Below, in pieces: positions 33,390-44,552 of a stretch of DNA of 64,000 nucleotides. Every line of letters begins with the position of its first letter. The stretch's first letter is position 1. Position numbers and translations under genes: made by a program. Where the stretch lies: the NCBI GenBank assembly GCA_958450365.1, contig CAUEEP010000902.1, positions 310,001 to 374,000 on the forward strand. Direction: 5' to 3'. The notes under the pieces are model-generated. The model was not told the DNA's origin, did no database searches, and was given only the letters and a program-made list of their open reading frames with translations. The stretch is from Mesorhabditis belari. Its lineage: Eukaryota > Nematoda > Chromadorea > Rhabditida > Rhabditidae.

Positions 33390-33665
33390 TTTCTTTCGAC
33401 GATTTCCCATAAGACGAGCCCAAGACTGTATACATCGTTTTTATGTGAGTGCTGTAAAAGATTGGGTTTTTTACATGCATAAATACATACATTACATACA
33501 TGCTAATCACTGTGTGAAATACCTGAAGACTTTGTTTACTTTGATCACATATTTCGTGATTCTCTTCGAAATGTGTTGGGCTCATGTATCGCTGTGTTCC
33601 GACAAAAGTCCCTGAACAAGTGTATTTAGCAGCACCGAAATCTCCAATTTTTAAGAAATACTCCT
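33390..33665 (-). pseudogene. protein kinase domain fragment (activation loop to helix F)
   Basis: Two exons on the minus strand, 33523-33665 and 33390-33451, are joined across a 71-bp intron. They encode EEYFLKIGDFGAAKYTCSGT, then GTQRYMSPTHF, then SHKNDVYSLGLVLWEIVERK. DFG (magnesium binding) and DVYSLG are intact, while the APE/SPE motif reads SPT, missing its usual glutamate. Both the N-terminal lobe with the ATP lysine and the C-terminal helices are absent from the window. The fragment is bounded by inverted-repeat element 33369 on one side and minisatellite plus a second element end on the other. It is a stranded or captured piece, not a working kinase. Confidence 0.85.
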
Positions 33666-33699
33666 CTGTGAAAAGAATGCTAAATTGAAACTGAAGTTT

Positions 33700-33985
33700 A
33701 AAAAAAGCTTTCGAATTCGAGATCTTCAGCTTTCGAATTCGAGATCTTCAGCTTTCGAATTCGAGATCTTCAGCTTTCGAATTCGAGATCTTCAGCTTTC
33801 GAATTCGAGATCTTCAGCTTTCGAATTCGAGATCTTCAGCTTTCGAATTCGAGATCTTCAGCTTTCGAATTCGAGATCTTCAGCTTTCGAATTCGAGATC
33901 TTCAGCTTTCGAATTCGAGATCTTCAGCTTTCGAATTCGAGATCTTCAGCTTTCGAATTCGAGATCTTCAGCTTTCGAATAATAC
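33700..33985. repeat. 22-bp minisatellite grown from an inverted-repeat element
   Basis: About 13 near-identical copies of CTTTCGAATTCGAGATCTTC plus AG. The last unit runs directly into AATAATACTCATATAT, which is interior sequence of the family 3 element at 33.27 kb, where the matching place reads GAGATCTTCAGATTTTGAAT. The array therefore looks like an expansion of that element's interior. Confidence 0.9.
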
Positions 33986-34079
33986 TCATATATATCTTTT
34001 TTTTTGATTTCGGTATCTTGAGAGATTTACATAGTAAAATGGTAAAAAAACGCGCATTCATAACTGGACAACCCAATAC
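33975..34079. mobile_element. inverted-repeat element family 3, right end only
   Basis: This repeats the last ~100 bp of the 32.8-33.37 kb element, including TTGATTTCGGTATCTTGAGA, and ends with the terminus TCATAACTGGACAACCCAAT. Its left part is replaced by the 22-bp minisatellite. Confidence 0.85.
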
Positions 34080-34204
34080 ATAAATCTTTGTATTCTTTGA
34101 CTTGTTTGATTAGTTTTACTTGTAAATTTTGTTTAGTTTTTGATAAAATACATTTATTTAAGTCATCATAATAAATGAAATAAGTGAATTAATCAATTAA
34201 AGCT

Positions 34205-36640
34205 TTAGAATTGGTATCGCATCTTGGAAACCATTGTGTTCGGGTGGGGGTGATGAGTGAGAACTGAAAGAAGAATTTTAAGGTCAAAAATCGAGCAATA
34301 TATCGAATGAAAATTGATGAAAACTCTTTGAGTTTTAAGTTTAACCGTAAATCTTTAACCTAAGCAACTGACCGGATCCATTGGTGACCCCGGCGGCCAT
34401 GAGAATCGCGTATTTCTGTGTGGGATTGTATTGGAACACCTGAAACGGTCAATTTACAAGAGATTACAGTAGGATTTGGTCAAATGAGATCAGCGATTCG
34501 ACGCAGAATTTCACGCTGATTTCGAATCTGATTTCGGTTTTTGCAAAATAGATTTCTAGAAAATTATACGGCTTTCAAGTTTTAGGGTGAAAATCCGAAA
34601 ATTTGAATAAATTAAAGAGCTTTCCTTTAGAAGAGATTTTTCACGGAAGCCTTTATAATGAATTTCTCACGGGTTCAAGACGTGGCTTGATGGTGTAGTG
34701 GGGAAGGGACCTGCATATCAGACGATCTTTTGCGGCTTTCGCTCAAGTTCATTTCCTTTTGCGCTTTGATCTTTAACACCGGAATTTTAAAACTATTTGA
34801 AATGTTTATACTATTTATACTATTATACGACCTTTTTTTTCTTCACCGGATGAAAAGCTAAAAGACTTTAAACTCTCAAATTCTTCATTCTTTGCAATGA
34901 AAGAGCTTCAGCTTAGCTAAATGCTTTTCATTCAGAAACCAGTATTGGGGCTTTACAATATCTTTTTACCCACCTGATTTGCATTGGGAAGTCCATTAAG
35001 CGGTGCTCCGGTGATTCGTTGTGTCAATTTGCAATACGTCTGTCCGTTTGCATTCTCCAAAGCGCTCATGCTCAATGCGACCGCTGTGGCGAGGTCCTGG
35101 AAAGATAAAGCTTTCGTTTTATCATCAGAAACATGAACCTTGACTAAGAATCGAACTTTTATGTTCGAAATCAATCAATCAATCAAGTTCAATTACTAAG
35201 CCTCACCGCAGCATTGTCGATTCGGACATTCATTGGGTCGGCGGTGTTCCACGAGACAGCTGGGGACATCAGTCTTCCATTCAAAGCAGAGCACTCCATC
35301 ACTGGCGCTGAAGCCTAAATTGTGAGATGGTTTTTGGTTTAGAATCATTTTGTTCAATATACTAGTCATACATTAGAATTATTAATACTTATTGATGTAT
35401 TGAGAGAAAATTCTCGCAGTGTGAGCCCGGGTTGGCAATTTTCCAACCGTAAATTCTAAAATACACCTAAGCTACCGTACTCGAGACGGCGTCTCCCTTT
35501 CCGTCTCCCATCGCTTCAAAATTCATTCTATCTTTATTTTTCCTTTCTTTAGAATTCTTTAAAGGATGCTGAGCCCTGTGTTTTGCCGTGTCTTTTGCGC
35601 GTGTATTTTCCCATTTCTCTATTCCATTTATTTTGTTTTGTTTTGTTTGTTGTTGATGTTGTTTTTTGTTGTTTTAATTTTGTTTATTGTTAAAGTTTCC
35701 CTTCTCTTTTTATTATTTCCATCCTTTCTTCCCTGTTTCTTTTAAAATTGTTAAACTTTTAGAGTTTCTATTTTCCCAGTCTTTCAACTTTGTTTGTCTT
35801 CGGCTTCTTTCATATCATAAAGTTATTAAAAATCTAGACATCTTTTCTCTAGAAACGCCAATCAATTCAACCCGCGAATCGTCTCGAATTCCTCTTGATA
35901 AATCATTTGGAATTAGTTTCTTGTTTCCCTGGTTTCTTGGTTAAAAGATTTAGCAGTTTTGGAAGATCTCGACTCAAAATTTGGATTTTTTGAACGATAA
36001 TACGTTACTATCAACTACCCACCATGCACGGCATTGTGCTTGCTGTCTCAACTTCAGCACAGGCAGCTGGTTGGAATCCGATTGCCATGTACGATGTGTA
36101 GGCTGAATTGTCTCCAAGATTGTTCGAGAAGAGCTCAACTTCCAAGAAAGAGGCTGACTAAAGCTTTGACATTTTGCAAAGTGAATTCAATTTCTTTACT
36201 TACCGATCTTTTGAATGAGATTCCTTGTTGACAGGTTGATGGAGATGTGGTGATGCATCCATCGGGAATCGCCACACACGTTTTTCCTTGACCGCACATC
36301 GTGGGGTCGAAAAGAGACGAAACCTGCGGATTTATTGATTTCAACGAGTCATTTGGCTTAGGTTTTTTAAAAGTACAGCACTATGCTTTTAACTTTTAGC
36401 CAGAGAAGTTGCACTTGCACTGTCACTCTTACAACTAGAGTACTTACAGTTTCTCCAAGTGCATCTTTTAGAAACTGCCTAAGTCTCAATTTTTAAGCAA
36501 TTTAACTATCATGGTATAGTAAGCCAAGTTCTTAACTCAATTGAAACAATAGAAAGTGAAAGTGTGAAAGAAAGTGACTTCCTTTAACAAACACCTCTCA
36601 CCTGTCCAAGCAACGCGAAGCAAGCCACCAATTTCAACAT
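34205..36640 (-). CDS. secreted DOMON-like cysteine-rich protein, paralog 5
   Basis: The signal peptide MLKLVACFALLGQ (36602-36640) is followed by exons 36204-36323, 36023-36157, about 35210-35317, about 34975-35098, about 34373-34440 and 34205-34260, seven in all, as in paralog 4. They encode SLFDPTMCGQGKTCVAIP and QQGISFKRS, the core SYMAIGFQPAAC, ASAPVMECSALNGRLM, QTYCKLTQRITGAPLNG, and QKYAILMAAGVTNGS, ending with LTHHPHPNTMVSKMRYQF. There is no stalk or anchor, so it is predicted to be secreted. It is closest to paralog 6: even the third intron (35.33-35.62 kb) is alignable with it, so the two duplicated recently. Function unknown beyond the inferred DOMON-like fold. Confidence 0.82.
34683..34725 (+). 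pseudogene. tRNA-like 5' half in an intron
   Basis: GGCTTGATGGTGTAGTGGGG resembles a tRNA 5' end with box A, but no box B follows. It lies within an intron of DOMON-like paralog 5. Confidence 0.25.
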
Positions 36641-36699
36641 TTTCAATCAAAATCTATTTGGTTTAAACGAGGATTCCTTAAAAAATTGAAATTTTTAGG

Positions 36700-37620
36700 C
36701 TTATCACAAAATTTTCCTATATTTTCCCTTTTATTTGAATGGGCAACAGTGAGATAAACAAAGGAATCCGGAGAGGAGAAAGAAGGGGAAGAAGGGGAGA
36801 AAGAATGGCTATTTTCCCAAAGAAACGAGTGACAACGAAACGATCTATGCGCTCGCTTTTTGAAAGTTCAAAGACGAAGAAATCAATAAAATAGAAATTA
36901 TAATTTAAACGCAAAGAAAGAAACGAAATGCAGAGCAACAGAGAAGCATGAGGAGAAAGAAAAGTTTGACTCACTCACAAGTGAACGGTTGATGGTTTAA
37001 AATCAAGTATCATCTTAAAAATACATTTATTCACACGAATAATGTGATAGAAACGATAAACAAGCACAAATCCTAAGCCCTAAATGTAGGGAAGAAAAAA
37101 GCTCGATAAAAGAATGCCTAATAATACTCAGGAAATGCTCAAAAAACAGTAAAAATGTAGAAAAATGGGCTCTTTGGTACTACCAATGTTTTCATTTACA
37201 TAAATAAGATTAATTATATTCAAAAAAACAACATGTAAAGCAAACGCATTAAAAAATCGACAGCAAACTAACTAAAAAATTCAGAAATCTTAGTTTTTTC
37301 GCTTCTTTCATTGATTACTCCTGGAAAAATTCCTCGATCTTGTGGCACGCATTAATCACCGTTGAATCATTAACAACATTGAGTAAAAAGCGTTGAAAGT
37401 GGCGAAGGCCTTACAAGCTTCTTTTCGTGTCACTTCCAGCTCAAAATGATTATCTTCTTCATCAGTTTAATCCTTATCAACTTCCATGGGTCGATCAAAC
37501 AATGACGCAATTTCGCTTGTCGTTCGGATTCTAGTTCTAGTTCTAGATCGATAAGATCTTTATCGATATCAAGAAAATCGACAAGACATGAGTTTCAATC
37601 AACTCTTCCATTTAGCTCAA
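36700..37620. other. no gene; SINE tail (copy 3) at 37010-37080
   Basis: Mostly AT-rich spacer between paralogs 5 and 6. On the minus strand, 37010-37080 reads TATCACATTATTCGTGTGAA then TAAATGTATTTTTAA, which matches the 3' ends of the SINE copies at 13.9 and 30.4 kb, so a third, truncated copy is present. Nothing else is recognised. Confidence 0.55.
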
Positions 37621-37760
37621 GCTGATTCCACTGACTCCACTCCAGCGGATTCCACTGACTCCACTCCAGCTGATTCCACTGACTCCACTCCAGCTGATTC
37701 CACTGACTCCACTCCAGCTGATTTCACTGACTCCACTCCAGCGGATTCCACTTAAGCTGA
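37620..37760. repeat. 24-bp minisatellite
   Basis: Five to six copies of GCTGATTCCACTGACTCCAC plus TCCA, nearly uniform. No coding role is evident. Confidence 0.9.
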
Positions 37761-37825
37761 TTAATGAGGTTTTTTTGCTATCAGGTTTGACTTATATGGA
37801 AAAAAGAACCAATATAACTAACAAA

Positions 37826-38440
37826 CTAGCCGGTGGGATTGAACCCTTGATCTCCCGATTAACAAGGGAATGATCAGAAGTGACTGCGAGATTTTGGCAC
37901 CAAAATGAGATGCAAACACCTATCGAATACGGCGAGTACAATAATGCTTTTGCAAAGAATGGCTAATTTTCGAGAAAAACGGCTTTGAAATCTCGACGTT
38001 TACTCGAAAACGAGGCACACTTCTATAAAAGGACTTCTTTCGGACTTAAAAAGACTAAAATAAAATAAAATAGAATAAAAAGAAAAGTTTAAAAGTTCTA
38101 TAACCTTTGAAATATGGCAAAAAAGCATATGGAAAAGCAAAAAAAAATGGCGCTGATCGGGACCGAACCAGGGTGACAAAAACGGGAGGCGATGACTCTA
38201 GCCGTTGACCACTAGGACTCATTCGCTCGAAAGAAATCGTTTTGTACCTCGTTTTCGAGTAGAAATTTGAAACCCGTTTTTCTCAAAAACTATCAACCCA
38301 GCACGAAATCCGAAAGCACTATCGTACTTGCCGTATTCGATTGGTGTTTGCATCTCATTTTGGTGCCAAAATCTCGCAGTCACTTCTGATCATTCCCTTA
38401 TGGGATACAGAGCTCTTACCCAGTTGATCATCATTCAAGG
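37826..38440 (-). pseudogene. tRNA-like SINE head split by an inverted-repeat element
   Basis: Read on the minus strand, 38440-38402 gives a tRNA-like 5' half (GATCAACTGGGTAAGAGCTC) and 37866-37826 gives a 3' half (GGGAGATCAAGGGTTCAATC, then CCACCGG). The 538-bp element between them (37864-38401) appears to have landed in the anticodon region. Removing it would leave an ordered box A, anticodon region and box B. Confidence 0.5.
37864..38401. mobile_element. inverted-repeat element with long arms and an internal tRNA-like segment
   Basis: The terminal repeats are nearly identical for more than 75 bp, starting AAGGGAATGATCAGAAGTGA on both outer edges (right one reversed) and including GCACCAAAATGAGATGCAAA. 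Between the arms, 38150-38222 on the minus strand is tRNA-like (CTAGTGGTCAACGG, then box B GGTTCGGTCCC). It carries no protein-coding sequence. Confidence 0.85.
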
Positions 38441-39280
38441 AATCAAGTCTGAACTGTGCAAACCAACAATGTTAAGATATGAGCCCATTTGATTTAGATA
38501 TAAGAAGTAGTACCAGTCAAGTGTGAGAATTTCAAGAGCCGACTAGGGCCGGACTGAGCTGATTGGTACCAGCTAGCGGGCGGTATTTTACTTATGAGTA
38601 ATCTGAGTGATCAGTTTGCAATTGATAACAACTGTTAGATATGTAAAATAAGTTTGAGAAAGTTCCTACAAAGTTGCATGGGGAATATCAAGGTAATTCG
38701 TTATGGGAAATGGGAAATGAGAAAGGTTTTGCATTGAGCAATTCTTTGAACTCTTTGAAAACTCTTTTGAACAATAAAAAAAACTATTCGAATTATTCCT
38801 AAGCATGCTACACTTCAAGTAGCTTTTGCAAAAATGTAAATGTAACAAAACTAATCGAAATTTTATTGGTTCATTGATCTCAAAGAGCTGATTGAATACA
38901 AAATAAACCTGAAAGTGTCGCCAAATTTGCGCCAGTACTAAAATATAAGTGAAAGATGAATTTCAAGAGTTATTTTGCTTAAATGTTAGATAAACATCAA
39001 ATTTTGGATGTAAAAAGGCTTTAATCCATCAGAGTTATAAAAATTAAGCATAAGTTTGCATTGTTGCATTCGAAATGCAACCTGAACTTCATCAAAAGTC
39101 ACCTTCTACTTTTGTGACTCAGGATTTCACTTCTGTGAACAAGTAAACAGAGAACGTGTTCTCAAACACCAATATTGTCAAACAGTGATGTTAGTTCCAA
39201 TGATCGAGGCAATTTTTCAGAAAAAGAGATCTTTATTTGAAATTTGTCTGAAATTTTGTCAAAATTTGTCAAAATTTCAG
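38441..39280. other. no gene recognised
   Basis: AT-rich spacer downstream of DOMON-like paralog 6. A plus-strand ORF (39185-39406) is antisense to that gene's last exon and is not considered real. I see no gene. Confidence 0.45.
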
Positions 39281-42200
39281 TTACGAGAAGGAGTAACGCT
39301 TTTTCGAGACAAGTGTGGCGCCTTTTGGGTGATGAGTGAGCTCTGGAAAATAGTTGGATTTGAAAATATTGTTGAGTTTAACAATCGGTGTATTCTTTTT
39401 GCTTAGTGCGCTTTTTAAAGCTTTCTAAAGGAGAACTGCCGTAGTCAAATTGTCAGTTTTCATTTGATTTGTTCAATTTTGGTGTCATTCGATGCGGAAT
39501 AAACAAGGCTGAGTCGATAAGAGAAAAATTGGATTGATTCAATGTTAGTTACAGTATTAAACTACAGCTGATTACGATAGTTTTCTAAAATGCTAGAATG
39601 CTTTTTCGAAAACATGCAATGCCTTGATGTCCCCAAATTTCCTTACCAGAGTCCTTTGTCGATCCAACCGCCATGATCAATCCATATTGTTTAGATGGAT
39701 CGTATTGGAAAACCTGAAAATTTTCGGTAAATTCGAATCTTTCAACTTTTATTCACTTTATCGGCGTTTTTCATTCCATCCAACGGAGCTCCAGTGATCC
39801 GTTGCAACAATTTGCAATACGTCTGCCCATTTGAATTATCCAAAGCGCTCATACTCAACGAGACGGCTTTGGCTAGATCCTGGAATGAGGATCTTAACGA
39901 ATTTACTTTAAAGTTGACTCAAATTTGTCTAAAAATGTTTCTCTTCTTTCGAGAAAATCCTTGATTTACCTGGATCACGTTTTAAAGCGTGGTAAAACTA
40001 CCGTACCCCTAATTTGCGGGTGTAAAAGAAAGCGCATTTTCATTCTTTCATTCTTTCATTCTTTTTGCGTATTTGTGATGTAGTTTTCTTTATATTTTTT
40101 GGATTTTCAGGTAAAAAGTAAAGAGTAGAGAGTACTTGTAAAGAGTAAAGAGTACAAAGAAAATGACATCAAATACGCAAAAGGAATGAAATGAAATGAA
40201 GAATAAGAATGAAATTACGCGCTTTTTTTTCTACTGACAAATTCGGAGGGGTACGGTAGTTTTCCCACACTTTAAAGCATCAACCCAAGATCTCGGAAAA
40301 AGGTCGAATATTTTAGACATCTCTTTTTCAATTTAATAATCTTTTTGCTTTTCCTCACCGCAGCATTGTCGATTCGAACGTTCTTCGGGTGATCGTTGTT
40401 CCACGACAAAGCTGGTGACATCAATTTTCCGTTCAAAGCCGAGCACTCCATCACTGGCGTTGAAGCCTAAATGGTGACATGGCTTTTGGTTTAGAATCAT
40501 TTTGTTCAATATACTAGCCATACATTAGAATTATTAATACTTATTGATGTATTGAGAGAAAATTCCCGCAGTGTGAGTCCGGGTTGGCAACTTTCCAACC
40601 GTAAATTCTAAAATACACCTAAGCTACCGTACTCGAGACGGTGTCTCCCTTTCCGTCTCCCATCGCTTCAAAATTCATTCTTTTAAAGAATCATGTCTTT
40701 ATTTTTTCTTTATTTTTCTTTTCTTTATTTTTCTTTTTTTTTTCTTTTTTTTATGGGAGTGGGACAAATGCGACTTTTTTTTTGCGCACCCGGACATTTG
40801 CGCACCTTGTTTTCCGCACCTTGCCCATTAGCGCACCTTTTTTCGCGTTTTAAAAAAGCTCTAAAAAGCTAATATTAACCAATTTCTATTCCAAAAGTTG
40901 TTTTTCTAGGTAATTTGAGGGTTTCGAATCGAAATTTTGGCATATCAGAGCGTGTGGAACCAATTTGAAAGACAAAACGGCTAGATCAAATTACAGAAAA
41001 TTGTCGATTTTCCTCTTTGTATAACTCCGTCCGTTTGTTTCCACAAGCTCTGATATGTCAAAATTTCGATTCTACGCCCTAAAATTACCTAGAAAAACAA
41101 CTTTTGGAATAGAAATTGGTTAATATTAGCTTTTTAGAGCTTGTTTAAAACGCGAAAAAAGGTGCGTTAATGGGCAAGGTGCGCAAAAAAAGGTCGCATT
41201 TGTCCCACTCCCTTTTTTATTTTTCTTTTCTTTTTTTCTTTTCTTTAGAATTCTTTAAAGAATGCCGGGTCCTGCGTTTCGCCGTGTCTTTTGCGCGTAT
41301 ATTTTCCCATTTCTGGCGTTGAAGCCTAGATGGTGACATGGTTTAGAATGATTTGGTTTAGAATCATTTCATTCAAGCACTCCATCACTGGAGTGTTGGA
41401 CTGAAATGATGAATTGGGACTTATAAAATCATTAAAGTTCTCAATTCATAGCTATATAGTGGCTAAAAATGACTAAAAATAGTCCAATATGACTTGGATC
41501 TATTAGTTTGACCGGAAAGTTTTGTCGGCTTTCAAATTTTCATTTATAAATGAATTAGTTGATGAAAGTATAGTTTTTTTTTTAATAAAAAAGATTCACT
41601 ATTTCATTTAGCCGATTTTTTTAGGCAAATTTGAGTCCACTTTGAGGCAAATTCGAACAGGAATTCTTGTTTTCCCTCAAAAAAAAACCTTACAATGAAC
41701 ATAGAATGAGAAAGGTTGAATTTAAAAATCTTTAAAAACCTCTACGAAGAAATTGGCTGAATCAATTTCTCTGAAATTTCATCTATCTACATAACTTTTT
41801 ATTCTCTTTTTATTCAAAAAAGTTGATTAACGCGAGCTTTTCAGAATTTCTTAAAGAGGAATTTGGAAATAAATAATAGGACTTTCTGAGGGAATAAATT
41901 ATAGATTAATTGGTTGATTATTCCTTTCAAAAAGCGGAAAAGACTTTCTGATAAGCTGGATCGAAATTTGGGTAACAGTAGCTGAAAATGTTTTTCATTT
42001 TTCAACAATCACCAACCATGCACGGTAGGCTGCTGTGACTTTCGATTTGCTCACATTCGGCTGCTTGAAATCCGATGGCTAGATAGGAATTGTAGGCGGC
42101 ATTTGAGGGGAGATTGTTCGCGAAAAGTTCCACTTCAAGGAAAGAGGCTGACTGGAAATGGAAATGGGGAATTTTGTTTAATGTTTAAGCACAAGAATTA

Positions 42201-42691
42201 AGCACAAGAACTAAGCATAAGTTAAAGTTAGAGATATAAGAGTAAGACTTTAAAGTAACGGGCAAATATGTTCCGAATGTTCAGGTGCTTTAAAGCATTT
42301 CTCAGCTACTCGATGGGTTTGTTCTTTACCAGATCGTTGTATTTCTTATCTTAAATCTGTTTTGCTATTAGCCTTTATGGACTACGGTAGTCTTATAAAT
42401 TGAATACTTATTAGACTTCACTTATTAGAAAATATCAATAGACAATCCTTAAGCTACAGCATTTTTCTCGATCCACTCACCGCTCTCTTAAACGAAAGCC
42501 CTTGTACACACTTTGATTGATTCGATTCACATCCATCTGGACTCAACAAACAAGTTTTTATTGTACCACAAGTTGTGAAATCAAAGGAAGCATTTATCTA
42601 GAATAAAATCTAGAATAATCTAGAATATTAATGTTTTCTGAAAACCTACTTGAACAACAACGACGACGAAGAAACCGATTAGCCTCAACAT
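39281..42691 (-). CDS. secreted DOMON-like cysteine-rich protein, paralog 6
   Basis: The signal peptide MLRLIGFFVVVVVQ starts at 42691. Further exons lie near 42478-42600, 42015-42152, 40362-40468, 39762-39884, 39652-39715 and 39281-39342. They encode cysteine-rich SLCLL-type sequence, QSASFLEVELFANNL with YLAIGFQAAEC, ASTPVMECSALNGKLMSPAL, QTYCKLLQRITGAPLDG, and KQYGLIMAVGSTKDS, ending ELTHHPKGATLVSKKRYSFS. Predicted to be secreted. The 1.5-kb third intron shares its ends with the matching intron of paralog 5 but contains a long palindromic insertion (40755-41212) and a partial copy of the next exon's start (41310-41403, NTPVMECL). It is head-to-head with the cysteine protease remnant. The fold assignment is inference; role unknown. 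Confidence 0.8.
40755..41212. mobile_element. palindromic foldback element in an intron
   Basis: The two halves are reverse complements from GGGAGTGGGACAAATGCGAC at the left to GTCGCATTTGTCCCACTCCC-type sequence at the right. Inner arms (TTAACCAATTTCTATTCCAA) are also mirrored and the loop is short. It sits in a T/C-rich tract of an intron of DOMON-like paralog 6. The matching intron of paralog 5 lacks it, an effectively empty site. Non-coding. Confidence 0.9.
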
Positions 42692-43530
42692 TTTCTGATT
42701 GCATTTCTTTTGCTGATTTTTCAAGGCTTTTAAACCCAGAGAAAGTTCAAAGTTGAGCGCTTATCACTTGCAAAATACGTGCAATTGCAAATTTTGTAAA
42801 TGATCGCCGTCAGAATTATCTCCCCATAACCAGACTCTGCGAAAGAATTGCTCTTCATTGTTTGACAGTTGAAAGTTCAAATGGAAAGGAGAGGAAGTTT
42901 TGTGTCGTTTTCGGTGTTTTTTATCGCTTGGTTTTTGGCTCTACAGGATCCGGAATCTGTAGCAAGAATACAGCCAAAATTGGGGCAAGGATTGCTCTCA
43001 AAAGTTTGGGCACAGTGACGGCTATACCGGACGGGTGTGCTTGATTGTGAGCCATTGTGCGCGCACACAAAGCACAGCCAATCACTTTACACTGTGATTT
43101 TTTTTTCTTTTTTTGTTCTTTAAATTGCATAAAAAGAAGATATTGGGGTGTAAATTTGTACCCGGGGGTTTTCAGGGTCCAGCAATTGATTGGAGCTAAT
43201 CATTTTATTAAGTCTACCATTCCTCGGATGAGTGAGTAAAGTAAAGGCGCTCGAGTGCTTAAAGTTTAAAGATTTCAAAAGAAATCTATCTCATTTTCAA
43301 AAGGGATTTCAAAATTTTAAGCATTTAAACTTAGTTTTAAAAGAAATTTCATCATTTCATTAATATTTCCAGCTATATTCTCCAAAGTGGCGGTCAAACA
43401 ACCGAGGCTCTTTTCCCGTACTCGGAGGCTCAGAAATCGACTTGTAAAAACGTAAATTATATAGAAATTTTTCTAGATTAGTCAAAATTAGTTAAAACAT
43501 TGCCTGTTCCTTTGTTTCTTTGATTTAAAA

Positions 43531-43708
43531 TACAGTCGAACCTCTCTATAACAAACCTCGATATAACGTAAACCTCTCTATAACGTAAGGCGTGACCGGT
43601 CCCGGCTGACGTTAAGCTATATAAAACGGCACTCTATATAACGTAAACCTCTATATAACGTAAGCTATAGCCGTCCCGTGAGTTACGTTATAGAGAGGTT
43701 CGACTGTA
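43531..43708. mobile_element. 178-bp inverted-repeat element, pogo-like ends
   Basis: Perfect-looking ends TACAGTCGAACCTCTCTATA and its reverse complement enclose internal repeats of TATAACGTAAACCTCT. CAGT...ACTG ends with TA flanks resemble non-autonomous relatives of pogo/Tc1 elements. It sits in an intron of the cysteine protease remnant. Confidence 0.85.
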
Positions 43709-44552
43709 CCTCAAAAGCTTTAGTACGCTTGAAAAGCCAAATTGTTGTCGTTGGCTTCTGTGTTGCCATTTGGTGTGTACAAAGTGAAGCAGAGCTTGAT
43801 CGCCAATGAACCGATTGCGTTTGGTGAGCAAAATCGATCGTTAGTATCGTTAGTAGAAAACTCTTTAGGAAATAAACCTCTTTAGTAAATGAGTTTTCTA
43901 GCAACCCTTTGACAAAAAAAAACATTCACATCTACTCCAAGTTTCCTCTCAAACAAACGCTCATATCTCGAAATCAGTACATTTGTTTCTGTTTGTTTAG
44001 GTATCAAATTAAAGTAGAGAGAATGTGAATTTTTTTGAGATATAACACATGTTTCTAGCATTAACCAGCGCTTAGAAAAAATGATTGAAAAGTGGCAAAA
44101 AAACTCGATTATTCTATTAGAGTTTTTATGGCATAGTAAGTCCAAATGGTCAAGAAAAATCTCAGATATCAATTTTAAGTACAATAACTTTCGCCTAAAT
44201 CTTAGGAATCCTTGTAAATGACGATTTCATGAAGTACGAGTCTGGGGTTTTCGATACTCCGTGCACGGCAGCTGACGAGAATAATGGGCATGCGATGAGT
44301 GCGTTGAATATCGTTTGTTTAAGCTTAAATTATCATTTAACTTCAATTAAACCAAGAAATCATCAGAACAATCCATACAATAATCCCTATAATTTAAAAA
44401 TAAAGTTTAAAATGTTTTCCAGGAGTTGACGGGAATTGACGTACTGGATTTTTCGAAATCAATGGGGCACTGATTGGGGAGAAGCTGGATATATTAGAGT
44501 AAGTGAAAGAAGAAAATATCAATCTAAAATCCTTTCAAAAACCGGATTTTCA

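Noticed and set aside
33685..34083. 132-codon ORF with FEIFSFRIRDL repeats
   Set aside because: It is a 22-bp minisatellite read in one frame, flanked by inverted-repeat element sequence, so not a protein.
1142..38222. Functional tRNA genes at the box A/box B sequences (1.14, 8.76, 13.68, 24.07, 30.24, 38.15 kb)
   Set aside because: None forms a full cloverleaf by eye: anticodon or T stems have several mismatches. They are kept as tRNA-like pseudogenes or SINE heads.
43057..43239. GPAIDWS at an apparent acceptor, suggestive of the mature N-terminus of a cysteine protease
   Set aside because: The frame meets stops directly after DWS and no CGSCW-like motif follows, so it may be coincidence; it is not used as an exon.
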